The translations under genes were made by a program, and so were the position numbers. From the NCBI RefSeq assembly GCF_010614805.1, contig NZ_JAAFZC010000001.1, positions 1,404,001 through 1,468,000 on the forward strand: a DNA stretch of 64,000 nucleotides. Reading direction: 5' to 3'. The stretch is from Pseudooceanicola aestuarii (GTDB taxonomy: Bacteria > Pseudomonadota > Alphaproteobacteria > Rhodobacterales > Rhodobacteraceae). Shown piece by piece: positions 26,748 to 36,264 of this stretch. The notes beneath the pieces were generated by a model. The model was given only the letters and a program-made list of their open reading frames with translations, had not been told where the DNA came from and did not search any database. Position 1 is the first letter of the stretch, and each line of letters starts with the position of its first letter.

Positions 26748-26763
26748 TTCATATATCCATGAA
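26748..26763 (+). promoter_or_regulatory. ArsR-type operator abutting the arsR-arsC start
   Basis: TTCAT-ATATCC-ATGAA, a 5-6-5 inverted repeat, ends two bases before the start codon. ArsR/SmtB repressors bind AT-rich dyads of this form over the promoter of their own operon. The surrounding 40 bases are distinctly AT-richer than the flanks. Confidence 0.6.
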
Positions 26764-26765
26764 GT

Positions 26766-27590
26766 ATGGAAGAAACGATTCCCTCTCAATTGGCCACGTT
26801 GGGCCATCCGCAGCGGCTGGCCGTCTGGCGCCTGCTGATGCGGCGCTACCCCGATGCCATCCCCGCCGGTGAGCTTGCGGCAGCGACGGGGCTGAAGGCC
26901 TCGACCCTGTCGGTCTACCTGGCGGCGTTGCGCCGGGCAGGAATGATTGAACAGACGCGGGAAGGTACATCCCTTCGTTACAAAGCCTCGCTAGGCACCG
27001 CCGAGGATCTGTTGTCCTACCTTTTCGCGGATTGCTGCCGCAGCCGGCCGGAGCTGTGTCTTCCCGGCCTCCCCAATCAGGAGACCCCTGTCATGCCCTA
27101 TAACGCCCTGTTCATCTGCACCGGAAATTCCGCCCGGTCCCAGTTCGCCGAGGCGCTGCTGCGCGATCTGGGCGGCGATCGCTTCTCCGTCCATTCCGCC
27201 GGGACGCGCCCGGCGGGGGAGCCCAATCCCGAGGCCATGGCCCTGCTGGAGGCCAAGGGGCACGACGTCTCGCGCCTGTGGTCCAAGTCGGTGGGGGAAT
27301 TCCAGACACCCGATGCCCCGGTCATGGATTTCGTCTTTACCGTCTGCGATCAGGCCGCGAACGAGGAATGCCCCCCCTGGCCCGGCCAGCCGGTCAGCGG
27401 CCATTGGGGCCAGCCCGATCCGGTCAAGGCCACCGGCACGGAGGCCGAGCGCAAGCTGGCGTTCCAGCAGGCCTACGGCGCGCTGAAGAACCGGATCTCG
27501 GCCTTTGTCGCCTTGCCCATCGAACAGCTGGACCGGGCCGCGCTGCAAACCCGCGTGGATGACATCGCAGATACGCGGGGCGAGGCATGA
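26766..27590 (+). CDS. ArsR family regulator fused to arsenate reductase (LMW phosphatase type)
   Basis: A 274-residue two-domain protein. Residues 1-98 are an ArsR winged helix ([26 protein letters not shown]) ending in cysteines 90, 91 and 98 ([10 protein letters not shown]), a plausible arsenite-binding triad like that in the Acidithiobacillus ferrooxidans ArsR type. Residues 112-270 are a thioredoxin-linked arsenate reductase or low-molecular-weight phosphatase fold with the P-loop [11 protein letters not shown] (catalytic Cys118). One protein would thus repress the operon and reduce arsenate, or sense it. No ribosome site precedes the ATG, and the operator abuts it, so the transcript may be nearly leaderless. 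It overlaps the GAPDH gene by four bases. Confidence 0.88.
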   Translation: MEETIPSQLATLGHPQRLAVWRLLMRRYPDAIPAGELAAATGLKASTLSVYLAALRRAGMIEQTREGTSLRYKASLGTAEDLLSYLFADCCRSRPELCLPGLPNQETPVMPYNALFICTGNSARSQFAEALLRDLGGDRFSVHSAGTRPAGEPNPEAMALLEAKGHDVSRLWSKSVGEFQTPDAPVMDFVFTVCDQAANEECPPWPGQPVSGHWGQPDPVKATGTEAERKLAFQQAYGALKNRISAFVALPIEQLDRAALQTRVDDIADTRGEA

Positions 27591-28585
27591 CCACCTATGC
27601 GATCAACGGCCTGGGCCGTATGGGGAAACTCGCCCTGCGCCCGCTGCTGGAGGGTGGAGCGCGGATCGCCTGGATCAACGACGCGGTCGGCGATCCCGAA
27701 ATGCACGCCCACCTGCTGGAATTCGACACGGTGCATGGTCGCTGGCCCGCAGACTTTTCCCATGATGCCGACAGCGTGACCATCGACGGCACGTGCATCC
27801 CCTTTGTCGGGACGCGCGATCTGTCGGCCCTGCCGCTGGAGGGTGTGGATGTGGTGATCGACTGCACCGGCGTCTTCAAGACCCAGGCAAAGCTGGCGCC
27901 CTATTTCGCCGCCGGGGTGAAAAAGGTGATCGTGTCGGCCCCGGTCAAGGACGGGCCGACCGCCAATATCGTCATGGGCGTGAACGATGCCACCTATGAT
28001 CCGGCGGCACATCACATCGTCACCGCCGCCTCCTGCACCACCAATTGCCTGGCGCCCGTGGTCAAGGTTCTGCAAGAGGGGCTGGGCATCCGCCATGGCT
28101 CCATGACCACGATCCACGATGTGACGAACACCCAGACCATCGTCGACCGTCCGGCCAAGGATCTGCGCCGCGCCCGGTCGGCGCTGAACTCGCTGATCCC
28201 CACCACGACGGGCAGTGCCACGGCGATCACGCTGATCTACCCCGAACTGAAGGGGAAGCTGAACGGCCACGCGGTCCGGGTGCCCTTGCTGAACGCATCG
28301 CTGACCGATTGCGTCTTCGAGGTCTCCCGCGAAACCAGCGTGGAGGAGGTGAACACCCTGTTCCGCGCCGCCGCCGAGGGGGAGCTGAAGGGCATTCTGG
28401 GCTACGAGGAACGGCCGCTGGTGTCGTGCGACTACACCAACGACCCGCGATCGGCCATCGTGGATGCGCCCTCTACCATGGTGGTGAACGGGACGCAGGT
28501 GAAGGTCTACGCCTGGTATGACAACGAATGGGGCTATGCCAACCGGCTGGTGGACGTCGCCCGCATGGTCGGGGACCAGCTGTGA
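27587..28585 (+). CDS. ArsJ-associated glyceraldehyde-3-phosphate dehydrogenase
   Basis: A 332-residue GAPDH with NAD site [16 protein letters not shown], catalytic Cys150 in [11 protein letters not shown], the substrate loop [13 protein letters not shown] ([10 protein letters not shown]) and closing [16 protein letters not shown]. In arsenic islands a GAPDH next to ArsJ uses arsenate in place of phosphate to make 1-arseno-3-phosphoglycerate, which ArsJ exports. Coupling by four-base overlaps to the ArsR-ArsC fusion upstream and to ArsJ downstream makes this role much more likely than glycolysis. Confidence 0.9.
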   Translation: MTTYAINGLGRMGKLALRPLLEGGARIAWINDAVGDPEMHAHLLEFDTVHGRWPADFSHDADSVTIDGTCIPFVGTRDLSALPLEGVDVVIDCTGVFKTQAKLAPYFAAGVKKVIVSAPVKDGPTANIVMGVNDATYDPAAHHIVTAASCTTNCLAPVVKVLQEGLGIRHGSMTTIHDVTNTQTIVDRPAKDLRRARSALNSLIPTTTGSATAITLIYPELKGKLNGHAVRVPLLNASLTDCVFEVSRETSVEEVNTLFRAAAEGELKGILGYEERPLVSCDYTNDPRSAIVDAPSTMVVNGTQVKVYAWYDNEWGYANRLVDVARMVGDQL

Positions 28586-29847
28586 GCCGAAGACCCGAAG
28601 GGCTGAGCGCCTATATCGCCGTCACGGCCTCCTACTGGGCGTTCATGCTGACGGATGGCGCGTTGCGGATGCTGGTGCTGCTGCATTTCCATTCGCTGGG
28701 CTTTTCCCCAGTGCAACTGGCCTATCTCTTCGTGCTGTACGAAATCGCCGGGGTGATCACGAACCTGTCCGCCGGCTGGATCGCGGCGCGGTTCGGGCTG
28801 ACCCGGACGCTGTATGCCGGGTTGGGGGTGCAGGTGCTGGCGCTGCTGGCGCTGGCGCGGCTGGATCCGGGCTGGGCTGTCAGCGCCTCGGTCATCTATG
28901 TGATGGCGGTGCAGGGCGCGTCGGGCGTGGCCAAGGATCTGGCCAAGATGTCGTCCAAATCCGCGGTCAAATTGTTGGCGCCGACGGCGCGGGGCGGGCT
29001 GTTCCGATGGGTCGCGGTGCTGACCGGGTCCAAGAACGCGGTCAAGGGTGTCGGCTTCCTGCTGGGGGCGGCGCTGCTGGGGTTGGCGGGGTTCGTCCCC
29101 TCGGTTCTGGCGATGGCGGCGATCCTGTCGGTGATCCTGCTGGCGGTCATGTTGCGGATGCCCGGCGGGCTGCCGCAGGGTCGCAAGGACGCCAAGTTCC
29201 GGGAGGTCTTCTCGAAGAACCCGGACGTCAACTGGCTGTCCTTTGCCCGCGTCTTCCTGTTCGGCGCGCGCGACGTCTGGTTCGTGGTCGGCATCCCGAT
29301 CTATTTCTACGCCGTGCTGTCGGACGGCAGCGAGGCGGGCAACCGCTTTGCCTTTTTCGTGATCGGCAGTTTCATGGCGGTCTGGACAATCCTCTATGGC
29401 GCGGTTCAGGCCTCGGCCCCGCGTCTGCTGCGCGCCGCCACCCGGCCGGAGAGCGAGATCGCTGCCGCCGCGCGCCACTGGACCGCTGCCCTGATCGTCA
29501 TTCCCGCGCTGCTGGCGGCGCTAGTCTGGTGGGCGGGAGAGCCGGCGGAATGGCTGACGCTGACGCTGATCGGCGGGCTGCTGGTCTTTGGCGCGATATT
29601 CGCGGTGAATTCGGCGCTGCATTCCTACCTGATCCTGGCCTTCACCAGCGGGGAGCGGGTGACCATGGATGTGGGCTTCTACTACATGGCCAATGCGGCG
29701 GGGCGGTTGTTGGGCACTGTCGCCTCGGGCGCGACCTACCAACTGGGCGGCTTGCCCGCCTGCCTGGGCACCGCCGCGCTGTTTCTGGTGCTGTCGCGGA
29801 TCGGCGCCGGTCGGTTGGGCCCGCGCGGCACCGCCGCCCCGGCTTGA
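28582..29847 (+). CDS. arsJ: Organoarsenical efflux MFS transporter ArsJ
   Basis: A 421-residue MFS protein with about 11-12 membrane helices. The opening [26 protein letters not shown] (seen as [16 protein letters not shown]) and [19 protein letters not shown] are typical of ArsJ. It starts at GTG 28582, overlapping the GAPDH stop (GTGA). ArsJ expels 1-arseno-3-phosphoglycerate, which then breaks down outside the cell, giving net arsenate efflux. It ends the three-gene arsenate module. Confidence 0.9.
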   Translation: MSRRPEGLSAYIAVTASYWAFMLTDGALRMLVLLHFHSLGFSPVQLAYLFVLYEIAGVITNLSAGWIAARFGLTRTLYAGLGVQVLALLALARLDPGWAVSASVIYVMAVQGASGVAKDLAKMSSKSAVKLLAPTARGGLFRWVAVLTGSKNAVKGVGFLLGAALLGLAGFVPSVLAMAAILSVILLAVMLRMPGGLPQGRKDAKFREVFSKNPDVNWLSFARVFLFGARDVWFVVGIPIYFYAVLSDGSEAGNRFAFFVIGSFMAVWTILYGAVQASAPRLLRAATRPESEIAAAARHWTAALIVIPALLAALVWWAGEPAEWLTLTLIGGLLVFGAIFAVNSALHSYLILAFTSGERVTMDVGFYYMANAAGRLLGTVASGATYQLGGLPACLGTAALFLVLSRIGAGRLGPRGTAAPA

Positions 29848-29903
29848 CGCCGCTTGCATCCCTCCCGCCTCCGCGCCACCTTGCGGGGGAGGGAGGGACC
29901 ACA

Positions 29904-30998
29904 ATGTTGCAGGGTATTCGTATCGTCGAGATCGAGGGCATCGGCCCCGGTCCCTTTGCCGCCATGACGCTGGCTGATCTGGGTGCGGAGGTCATCGTGA
30001 TCCATCGCCCGGAGGTGCCCGAGGCGAAAGGCCACGGCGGGCCGTCTCTGCTCGACCGGGGCAAGAAATCCGTCACCCTGGATCTGAAAGATCCCGCGCA
30101 ACAGGCGCAGGCGCTGGCCCTGATCGCCCGCGCCGATGGCCTGATCGAGGGGTTCCGCCCCGGCGTGATGGAGCGGCTGGGATTGGGGCCGGAGGCTTGC
30201 CACGCCGCCAACCCGGCGCTGGTCTATGGCCGGATGACGGGCTGGGGCCAGGAGGGGCCGCGCGCGCAGCAGGCCGGGCATGACCTGAATTACATCGGTG
30301 TCTCCGGCGCGCTGTGGTACGCCGCGCTGCCCGGTCAGCCCCCGGTGACACCGCCCACGCTGGTCGGGGACATCGGGGGTGGGGCGCTCTACCTCGCGAT
30401 GGGGATGCTGGCGGGTCTGTTGAAGGCGCGGGCGACGGGGCGGGGCAGCGTCGTGGATGCCGCGATCGTCGATGGCTCTGCTCATATGATGAACCTGCTG
30501 ATGTCCATGGCCGCGCAGGGCGGTCTTTCGACGGAGCGGGGGAAAAGCATGCTGGACGGGCCGCATTGGTCGCGCAGCTATCTCTGTGCCGATGGCGGTT
30601 GGATGGCCGTGCAGGCGCTGGAGGCGAAATTCTACGCCCTCTTTCTCGACCGGATGGGACTGTCCGAGGATGCCGATTTCATCCGCCAGCATGACAGCAG
30701 CCTGTGGCCGCGCCTGGCCGAACGGCTGGAGGCGCTCTTTGCCCGGCATCCCCGCAGCCACTGGGAGGCGCTGTTTGACGGGCTGGACGCCTGCGCCGCC
30801 CCGGTCCTTTCGCCCCGCGAAAGCGCCGCGGACCCGCATATGTCCGCGCGGGAGATTTGGGCGGAGGGCCCCGGCGGATTGCAGGCCGCGCCCGCGCCCC
30901 GGTTCGACGGTCAGCGTGCGACCCCCGCCGACCCGCCCGAACGCGGCCAGCATCAGGAGGAGATTCTGGCCCTTCTGGCGCAAGACGCGGCGCAATAG
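29904..30998 (+). CDS. CaiB/BaiF family CoA-transferase / alpha-methylacyl-CoA racemase-like
   Basis: A 364-residue class III CoA-transferase-fold protein. The N-terminus LQGIRIVEIEGIGPGPFAAMTLADLGAEVI (seen as GIGPGPFAAMTLADLGAEV) and GKKSVTLDLKDP, ALIEGFRPGVMERLGLGP-like text and GYGRMTGWGQEGPRAQQAGHD-like text (VYGRMTGWGQEGP, AGHDLNYIG) match alpha-methylacyl-CoA racemase. That enzyme inverts the 2-methyl centre of branched acyl-CoAs. It starts after a strong GGGAGGG, 56 bases after arsJ, and does not look functionally tied to the arsenic genes. Confidence 0.87.
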   Translation: MLQGIRIVEIEGIGPGPFAAMTLADLGAEVIVIHRPEVPEAKGHGGPSLLDRGKKSVTLDLKDPAQQAQALALIARADGLIEGFRPGVMERLGLGPEACHAANPALVYGRMTGWGQEGPRAQQAGHDLNYIGVSGALWYAALPGQPPVTPPTLVGDIGGGALYLAMGMLAGLLKARATGRGSVVDAAIVDGSAHMMNLLMSMAAQGGLSTERGKSMLDGPHWSRSYLCADGGWMAVQALEAKFYALFLDRMGLSEDADFIRQHDSSLWPRLAERLEALFARHPRSHWEALFDGLDACAAPVLSPRESAADPHMSAREIWAEGPGGLQAAPAPRFDGQRATPADPPERGQHQEEILALLAQDAAQ

Positions 30999-31332
30999 CG
31001 CGCGGGCGCGGTCAGGACAGCGAGAAATCGGGTGCATCCCTGCGGTGAAAGCGCCGCGAGGTGCCATGCCCCTGGACGCGGTGCTGGGCATTGTGGAAGG
31101 CAGGGCAATCCCGGTGGGGGATGTCCGTCTGTGGGCGGTGGGCGGTGGGCGGCTCGAGCCGCTGCCCCTGAACATGTCGCCTTGCCGCTGCGATGGCAGG
31201 GCGGTTGAGCAGAGATCGGACCGGGTCGGCGCGCCCTCCCGGTGGGCTTGGCCCCAAGCCGCCGCCATCCCTTAAGCCAGAGCCGCGCCGGTTGCGCTTG
31301 GCCGGGCAGCCGCATTGCGATGTGCGGGGCGA
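30999..31332. other. Intergenic region without a recognisable gene
   Basis: This 334-base gap lies between convergent genes. It holds three tandem GTGGGCG units (31131-31151) and a six-base hairpin GGCTTG/CAAGCC (31245-31260) that could weakly terminate either transcript. No frame here has a ribosome site or a protein-like composition. Confidence 0.5.
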
Positions 31333-32088
31333 TCAGCCCAGCAGGCCTGTGGCCTCCCGCCGGCCGGCGCGGTCGTGATCGCTGGCGGCGTCCACGGCTT
31401 CGTGCTGGTCGGCGCGGTCCATGCCGGCGCGGGCGGCAGTGACCAACGCCCGAAAGATGGCGCGCTGGCGGTGGGCGTAGAACAGGTGCTCGGGATGCCA
31501 TTGCACGCCCAGCATGAAGGGATCGCGCACCCGCTCAACCCCCTGGATCATCCCGCCACTGTCGCGGGCCGCGACGCGCAGGTCGGTGCCCAGAATGCAG
31601 ACCGCCTGGGAATGCAGCGCGTTGACCCGCATCGGTTTCGCCCCCGCGACCTGCATCAGCCGGGTGCCGGGTTCGACGCGGACCCGTTTGCGCGGCAGGA
31701 TGGTGCGGTAGAGGCGGCTGTTGGTATAGGTGGCATAGGCATCCTGATCCAGCGTGCCGCCCAGGGCCACGTTGATCATCTGGCTGCCCCGGCAGATGCC
31801 CAGCACGGGGGTGTCCTGTTGCAGGGCCTCCTGCACCAGCTCCTGCTCCAGCTTGTCGCGGGCGGGGTCGAGGCGGGCGGCGCTGACCAGTTCGCCGCCG
31901 TAGAGATCGGGGGAGATGTCGTCGCCGCCACCGATCACGATGCCATCTGCGCGTGAGACATCCATGCGCCGCCCGGCGCCCCAGCGGATCGCCCGGCCAC
32001 CAGCCAACCAGATGTTCAGCGCCACCAGCGGAAAGATCCGCCAGCCCGACCTTTGGGAGGTCGTCACCCCGATAACCGGTCGTCTCAC
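31333..32088 (-). CDS. Class I glutamine amidotransferase-like (gamma-glutamyl hydrolase/PuuD type) protein paired with an amidoligase
   Basis: A 251-residue protein of the peptidase C26 / gamma-glutamyl-GABA hydrolase family. It has GIVIGGGDDISPDLYGG, the nucleophile elbow VLGICRGSQMINV and the catalytic His-Glu in GVQWHPEHLF. The start is GTG at 32088 overlapping the stop of the amidoligase gene (GTGA). Amidoligase and class I amidotransferase genes are known as a recurring pair predicted to form and cut amide bonds on peptides or small molecules (the Alm/GAT pairing described in comparative-genomic work on amidoligases). The C-terminal tail (DRADQHEAVDAASDHDRAG) is low-complexity. Confidence 0.85.
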   Translation of the reverse strand: MRRPVIGVTTSQRSGWRIFPLVALNIWLAGGRAIRWGAGRRMDVSRADGIVIGGGDDISPDLYGGELVSAARLDPARDKLEQELVQEALQQDTPVLGICRGSQMINVALGGTLDQDAYATYTNSRLYRTILPRKRVRVEPGTRLMQVAGAKPMRVNALHSQAVCILGTDLRVAARDSGGMIQGVERVRDPFMLGVQWHPEHLFYAHRQRAIFRALVTAARAGMDRADQHEAVDAASDHDRAGRREATGLLG

Positions 32089-33074
32089 CGCAGGTGGCCC
32101 ATGTCGGTCACTCCGGCGCCGGCCAGCAGGTCGCCGGTGCGCCGCGCCCAATGGGACCGGCCCAGTGTGATGGCACCGTGATCGTCCAGCCAGCCGTTGC
32201 ACAGAGTGTCCAGCAGGGCGTCGTCCGCGGCGATTGTCTCCACCAGGTGCCAGCGGCGCCATTCGTGGCGCAGGGACCAGCCGTCTTCGTCGATGCGGCT
32301 GTCGGGCAGGCGAAAGTGGAACGCCGGACGGGCCGAGACGGAGTGCCCCTGGCCCAGGGCCTGGGTCACCGCCTCTGCGTTGCGGTGGGCGAGGATGGGC
32401 AACATGTCCAGCCCGTGATTGCGCGACGGCGCGTGGTGCAGGTAGGTCTCCGACACGTCGCGCAGAGACGCATCGGCCCCCGCACGCGCCAGCGCCCGGA
32501 CCAGTGACGTCGGATAGGGCGCGGTAAAGGGCAGCAGTCTGCGGCTGTCGTCGATGGGATGGGCGTGGCGCATCCAATCCTCGATCAGGGCATAGGCCAG
32601 CAGAGGCCGGGTGACGCCCGGCGGGTCCATGCTGGCCACCGAGACGTTCAGATGCACGCCGAAACCGTAGATCAGCGCGGCACTGGTGCCCTTCGCCCCC
32701 GCCTCGCGCAGCTGGTGGCACAGCTGGTCCAGGTGGCCAAGATCCGCCATCGTCAGCGGTTCGGTGACGATTTCCACCGGGATGGCATCACGGCCCAGTT
32801 GCAGGCCACGGGCGACCATCGCGTTCTCGGCTTTCTTGCGCAGGGCAGTGTCCAGGTAGACTTGCAGCTTGCCCAGCCGGGTGTCTTCCAGCGTCCAGTC
32901 GGCGCCATCCTGGCGCGCGGTGCCGCCCAGGTGGCGGGTCAGCAGCTTGGCCACCGCATCTTCGTGCAGGCCGGAGAATTCGATCTCCACCCCGCATCGG
33001 CGCGGGGCGCCGTCGGCGTCACCCGCCTGCGGCAGAGAGGCAAAGGCATCGGGTGTCTTGGTCGCGTCACGCAT
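32085..33074 (-). CDS. Amidoligase family protein
   Basis: A 329-residue protein of the glutamine-synthetase-like amidoligase family. The marker is RRCGVEIEFSGLHEDAVA near the N-terminus, followed by VEIVTEPLTMADLGHL, YGFGVHLNVSVASMD and RPLLAYALIEDWMR. The Glu-x-Glu strand and His-x-Asn strand are the metal/ATP positions of the fold. The product should join a carboxylate to an amine using ATP. The ATG at 33074 was chosen; an earlier Met at 33110 is possible and neither has a clear ribosome site. It is coupled to the amidotransferase-like gene. Substrates are unknown. Confidence 0.85.
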   Translation of the reverse strand: MRDATKTPDAFASLPQAGDADGAPRRCGVEIEFSGLHEDAVAKLLTRHLGGTARQDGADWTLEDTRLGKLQVYLDTALRKKAENAMVARGLQLGRDAIPVEIVTEPLTMADLGHLDQLCHQLREAGAKGTSAALIYGFGVHLNVSVASMDPPGVTRPLLAYALIEDWMRHAHPIDDSRRLLPFTAPYPTSLVRALARAGADASLRDVSETYLHHAPSRNHGLDMLPILAHRNAEAVTQALGQGHSVSARPAFHFRLPDSRIDEDGWSLRHEWRRWHLVETIAADDALLDTLCNGWLDDHGAITLGRSHWARRTGDLLAGAGVTDMGHLR

Positions 33075-33197
33075 CGGCGGGACAACGCGCGGGGCGCGAA
33101 CCGGTTCCATGCAGCGGCGCCGTCGCGCGCCGCAATGGAGGCGCCACCGGGCCGGTTCCCCGTGGCCGCCCGTCCCCCGCATCGGGAGCGGGACGGC

Positions 33198-34430
33198 TCA
33201 GGCGGTGCCGGTCTCTGCCGCGATCTGGGCGCGGGACTTGCGTGCCCGTTCGGTGGCGGATTTCAACTGACCGCAGGCGGCCATGATGTCCTCGCCACGG
33301 GGGGTGCGGATCGGGCTGGCATATCCGGCCTTGTAGACGATATCGGCAAAGGCCTCGATCCGCGACCAGTCAGAGCGTTCATAGGGTGCGCCGGGCCATT
33401 CGTTGAACGGGATCAGGTTGATCTTGGCCGGGATGCCGGAGATCAGGCGGACCAGCCGGCGGGCGTCCTCGTCGCTGTCGTTCACGTCCTTCAGCATCAC
33501 GTATTCAAAGGTGATGCGCTCGGAATTCGACAGGCGGGGGTAGTCTTTCAGCGCGGACAGCAGGGTTTCGATGTTCCACCGCTTGTTGATCGGCACCAGC
33601 TTGTTGCGGACCTCGTCGGTGGTGGCGTGGAAGCTGACGGCCATCATGCAGCCGATCTCTTCGGCGCAGCGGGCGATTTCGGGCACCACGCCCGAGGTGG
33701 ACAGGGTGATCCGGCGGCGCGACAGGGCGATGCCTTCACCGTCCATGGTGATCTTCATCGCGTCGCGCACATTGTCGAAATTGTAGAGCGGCTCTCCCAT
33801 GCCCATAAGGACGATGTTGGACAGCAGGCGGGTTTCGTTGCGCGGCGCGCCGGGTTCGGGCCATTCGCCCAGATCGTCGCGGGCCAGCATGATCTGGCCG
33901 ACGATTTCCCCGGCGGTCAGGTTGCGCACCAGTTTCTGGGTACCCGTGTGGCAGAACGAACAGGTCAGCGTGCACCCGACCTGAGAAGAGACGCACAATG
34001 TGCCGCGGTCGGCTTCGGGGATATAGACCACCTCTACCTCGTGACCGCCGGCGATGCGCACCAGGTACTTGCGCGTCCCGTCGGCAGAGACGCTGCGCGA
34101 CACCATTTCCGGCAGGCGGATCTGGAAATTTTCCGCCAGCAGGCGCCGGTAATCCTTGGACAGGTTGGTCATGGCGTCGAACTCGCGCACGCCCCAATGG
34201 TAGATCCATTGCCAGACCTGGTTGGTCCGCATCTTGGACTGTTTCTCGGGGGTGCCGGCGGCGATCAGCGCGTCCCGCAACTGGTCCCGCGTCAGTCCGA
34301 CAAGGTTGGGCAGCCCCTCCTCGGCCTTGCGGGGCAGGGTCAGCACGTCCTGGGTGATCGGCGCCTGGATGTTGGTCCGGGCGGTCGGGGTGTCAGTGGT
34401 GGCTGTGGTCTTTGCTGCGGGCGCGTCCAT
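33198..34430 (-). CDS. rlmN: Dual-specificity 23S rRNA/tRNA (adenine-C2) methyltransferase RlmN
   Basis: A 410-residue radical-SAM enzyme that methylates A2503 of 23S rRNA and A37 of some tRNAs. The 4Fe-4S cysteines are 153, 157 and 160 in CTLTCSFC. The methyl-carrying Cys is near residue 386 in [10 protein letters not shown], and [15 protein letters not shown] and [15 protein letters not shown] are diagnostic. The start at 34430 follows AAGGAG. An alanine/threonine-rich extension of about 40 residues precedes the conserved domain. Confidence 0.96.
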   Translation of the reverse strand: MDAPAAKTTATTDTPTARTNIQAPITQDVLTLPRKAEEGLPNLVGLTRDQLRDALIAAGTPEKQSKMRTNQVWQWIYHWGVREFDAMTNLSKDYRRLLAENFQIRLPEMVSRSVSADGTRKYLVRIAGGHEVEVVYIPEADRGTLCVSSQVGCTLTCSFCHTGTQKLVRNLTAGEIVGQIMLARDDLGEWPEPGAPRNETRLLSNIVLMGMGEPLYNFDNVRDAMKITMDGEGIALSRRRITLSTSGVVPEIARCAEEIGCMMAVSFHATTDEVRNKLVPINKRWNIETLLSALKDYPRLSNSERITFEYVMLKDVNDSDEDARRLVRLISGIPAKINLIPFNEWPGAPYERSDWSRIEAFADIVYKAGYASPIRTPRGEDIMAACGQLKSATERARKSRAQIAAETGTA

Positions 34431-34503
34431 GGGTGCACTCCTTTGGAAGTCCCCCCATATATGTGACTCGGCGGCGAAAGTGAACACATCGCCGCCGGGA
34501 TCG

Positions 34504-35025
34504 TCAGTTGCAGCGTTTCTCCGCGTCCTCGACAGCGGCGGTAAAGCCGAGAAGGGAGAACGTATCCTTGGTCTTGGTCCCGCGCGAAGAGACGGCCGAC
34601 AGGATCGCCGACGACCCGCGCTTGAGCGAGGCGAGGATCTTGGCATCGTCCGAGGGGGAAGCAGGCCAGGCCCATTCGCCTTCGGTGAACAGCTCGTATT
34701 CGGTGCCGTCCACGTTCAGGTTGACGGTGGAATTGGGCGCGAAGGGATAGCCGCCGGTAAAGGACACCTGCCCGGCCACGTTGGCGCCGGGGCGGTAGAA
34801 CGCCATCAGCAGAATGTCGCTGCGGCGGACGGAAACGACGCGCCCATCCTTGGTGTTCACCGTTTCCTTGGGCGCGGAAACGGCCCAGCATTCGCGCGGA
34901 TCCGATTCCTCGAAGACGCTCCAGTCCGTTTTGGCACCGACCTGGCTATCGCTGAATTGTTGCGCAACGGCCATCGGCGCGGCCAGCATCAATGCGGCCA
35001 CGGCCCCCAGAAAACGTGATGTCAT
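34504..35025 (-). CDS. Invasion-associated locus B (IalB) family periplasmic protein
   Basis: A 173-residue exported protein with a signal peptide ([21 protein letters not shown]). The mature part has the IalB pattern: [38 protein letters not shown], and a paired Cys (one in RECW, one at the extreme C-terminus, EKRCN) that could form a disulfide. The family is common in Rhizobiales and Rhodobacterales; the function is not defined outside Bartonella erythrocyte invasion. GGAGG lies at good distance from the ATG at 35025. It is upstream of rlmN on the same strand but 73 bases away. Confidence 0.82.
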   Translation of the reverse strand: MTSRFLGAVAALMLAAPMAVAQQFSDSQVGAKTDWSVFEESDPRECWAVSAPKETVNTKDGRVVSVRRSDILLMAFYRPGANVAGQVSFTGGYPFAPNSTVNLNVDGTEYELFTEGEWAWPASPSDDAKILASLKRGSSAILSAVSSRGTKTKDTFSLLGFTAAVEDAEKRCN

Positions 35026-35181
35026 TTGTCCAGCCTCCAAGCTGTCCTCTGCCTCTGTCCGCCCGTGCCTTCGCGGCTTTTTCACCGGGCCAATTCCTTA
35101 CGACATTGCAACATTTGCCTGAAATCTGCCACATGCGAAAGACCGATTGGCAAAAATTCGCGTGAGCTGAAGGAGAGCGAC

Positions 35182-36177
35182 ATGGGCAAGGCACAGCTTC
35201 TGGTCGAGGTGACGCGGGACAACCGCGTCGAAAGCCGCCACATGGGGCATGCCGTGGTGGTCGGGCGCGGCGGCACGGTGCAGCGCGCCTGGGGGGATCC
35301 GGCTGCGGTGATCTATCCCCGGTCGTCCTGCAAGATGGTGCAGGCACTGCCCCTGATCGAAAGCGGTGCGGCGGATGCGGCGGGTCTGGAACAGCGCCAT
35401 CTGGCCCTTGCCTGCGCGTCGCATAATGGGGCTGCGATCCATACCGACCTGGTGACAGAATGGCTGGGTGGGCTGGATCTTGGCGAAGATGATCTGCGCT
35501 GCGGACCGCAGGAACCCGCCGATATTCCCGCCCGTGACGATCTGATCCGCAGCGGCGGTACGCCCTGCCAGATCCACAACAACTGCTCCGGCAAGCATTC
35601 CGGCTTTCTGACCCTGAACCGCCATATGGGCGCCGGGCCGGATTACGAGAAACCCGACCACCCCGTGCAACTTGCCGTCCGGGAGGCGTTCGAAGATGTG
35701 ACGGGGGAGGACAGCCCCGGCTACGGCATCGATGGCTGTTCGGCGCCGAATTTTGCCACGTCGTTGACCGGGTTGGGCCGGGCGATGGCGTTTTTCGCCG
35801 ATGCCCACAACCACACCGGCGTCCGCGCCCATGCCGCTGCCCGTCTGGTTGAGGCGATGCATACCCATCCCGATCTGGTGGCGGGTGAGGGTCGGGCCTG
35901 TACCACGTTGATGCGCGCCATGAACGGCGTCGCGATCAAGACAGGCGCCGAGGCGGTGTTTGTCGGTATTCTGCCGGAACTGGGCCTGGGCATCGCGCTG
36001 AAGATCGAGGACGGCGGCACCCGCGCTGCCGAATGCGCCATTGCGGCGATCCTTGCGGATCTGGGGGTGCTTGACGGCAACGGCACAGCGGCGCGCCATT
36101 ATCTGGACGCGCCGCTGTTGAACCGTCGGGGGCTGGATTGCGGACGGGTGCAGGCCGCGCCCGGTTTTCCCGGCTGA
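35182..36177 (+). CDS. L-asparaginase, Rhizobium etli (thermolabile, zinc) type
   Basis: A 331-residue protein of the R. etli asparaginase II family, unrelated to the E. coli enzymes. The motifs are YPRSSCKMVQALPL (nucleophile Ser with Lys), ACASHNGAAIH, HNNCSGKHSGF and GIDGCSAPNFA. Cys135 and Lys138 fall at the numbers reported for the zinc-binding residues of the R. etli enzyme, and Cys186 corresponds to its third ligand. It hydrolyses asparagine to aspartate and ammonia in the cytoplasm. The ATG at 35182 follows AAGGAG. Monocistronic, ending at a long hairpin. Confidence 0.9.
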   Translation: MGKAQLLVEVTRDNRVESRHMGHAVVVGRGGTVQRAWGDPAAVIYPRSSCKMVQALPLIESGAADAAGLEQRHLALACASHNGAAIHTDLVTEWLGGLDLGEDDLRCGPQEPADIPARDDLIRSGGTPCQIHNNCSGKHSGFLTLNRHMGAGPDYEKPDHPVQLAVREAFEDVTGEDSPGYGIDGCSAPNFATSLTGLGRAMAFFADAHNHTGVRAHAAARLVEAMHTHPDLVAGEGRACTTLMRAMNGVAIKTGAEAVFVGILPELGLGIALKIEDGGTRAAECAIAAILADLGVLDGNGTAARHYLDAPLLNRRGLDCGRVQAAPGFPG

Positions 36178-36182
36178 AGACA

Positions 36183-36216
36183 CGTCGCCCTGGCCATGTG
36201 ACAGGCCGGGGCGACG
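36183..36216 (+). terminator. Long hairpin after the asparaginase gene
   Basis: CGTCGCCCTGGCC (36183-36195) pairs with GGCCGGGGCGACG (36204-36216) through 13 positions with a single U-G wobble, around an 8-base loop. It starts 6 bases after the stop codon. No T-run follows, so it may act as a 3' stabiliser or a Rho-assisted terminator. Confidence 0.55.
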
Positions 36217-36264
36217 GGAGTGAAGGCGGACGGGCGGCAGTCAGGCGCCGCCGCCCCGGCGCTG

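Noticed and set aside
27587..28585. GAPDH as the glycolytic enzyme of the cell.
   Set aside because: Four-base overlaps with the ArsR-ArsC fusion and arsJ make the arsenate role far more likely.
31131..31151. Three GTGGGCG units as a possible CRISPR-like or regulatory repeat.
   Set aside because: The units are only 7 bases, directly adjacent and without spacers; this is simple-sequence noise.
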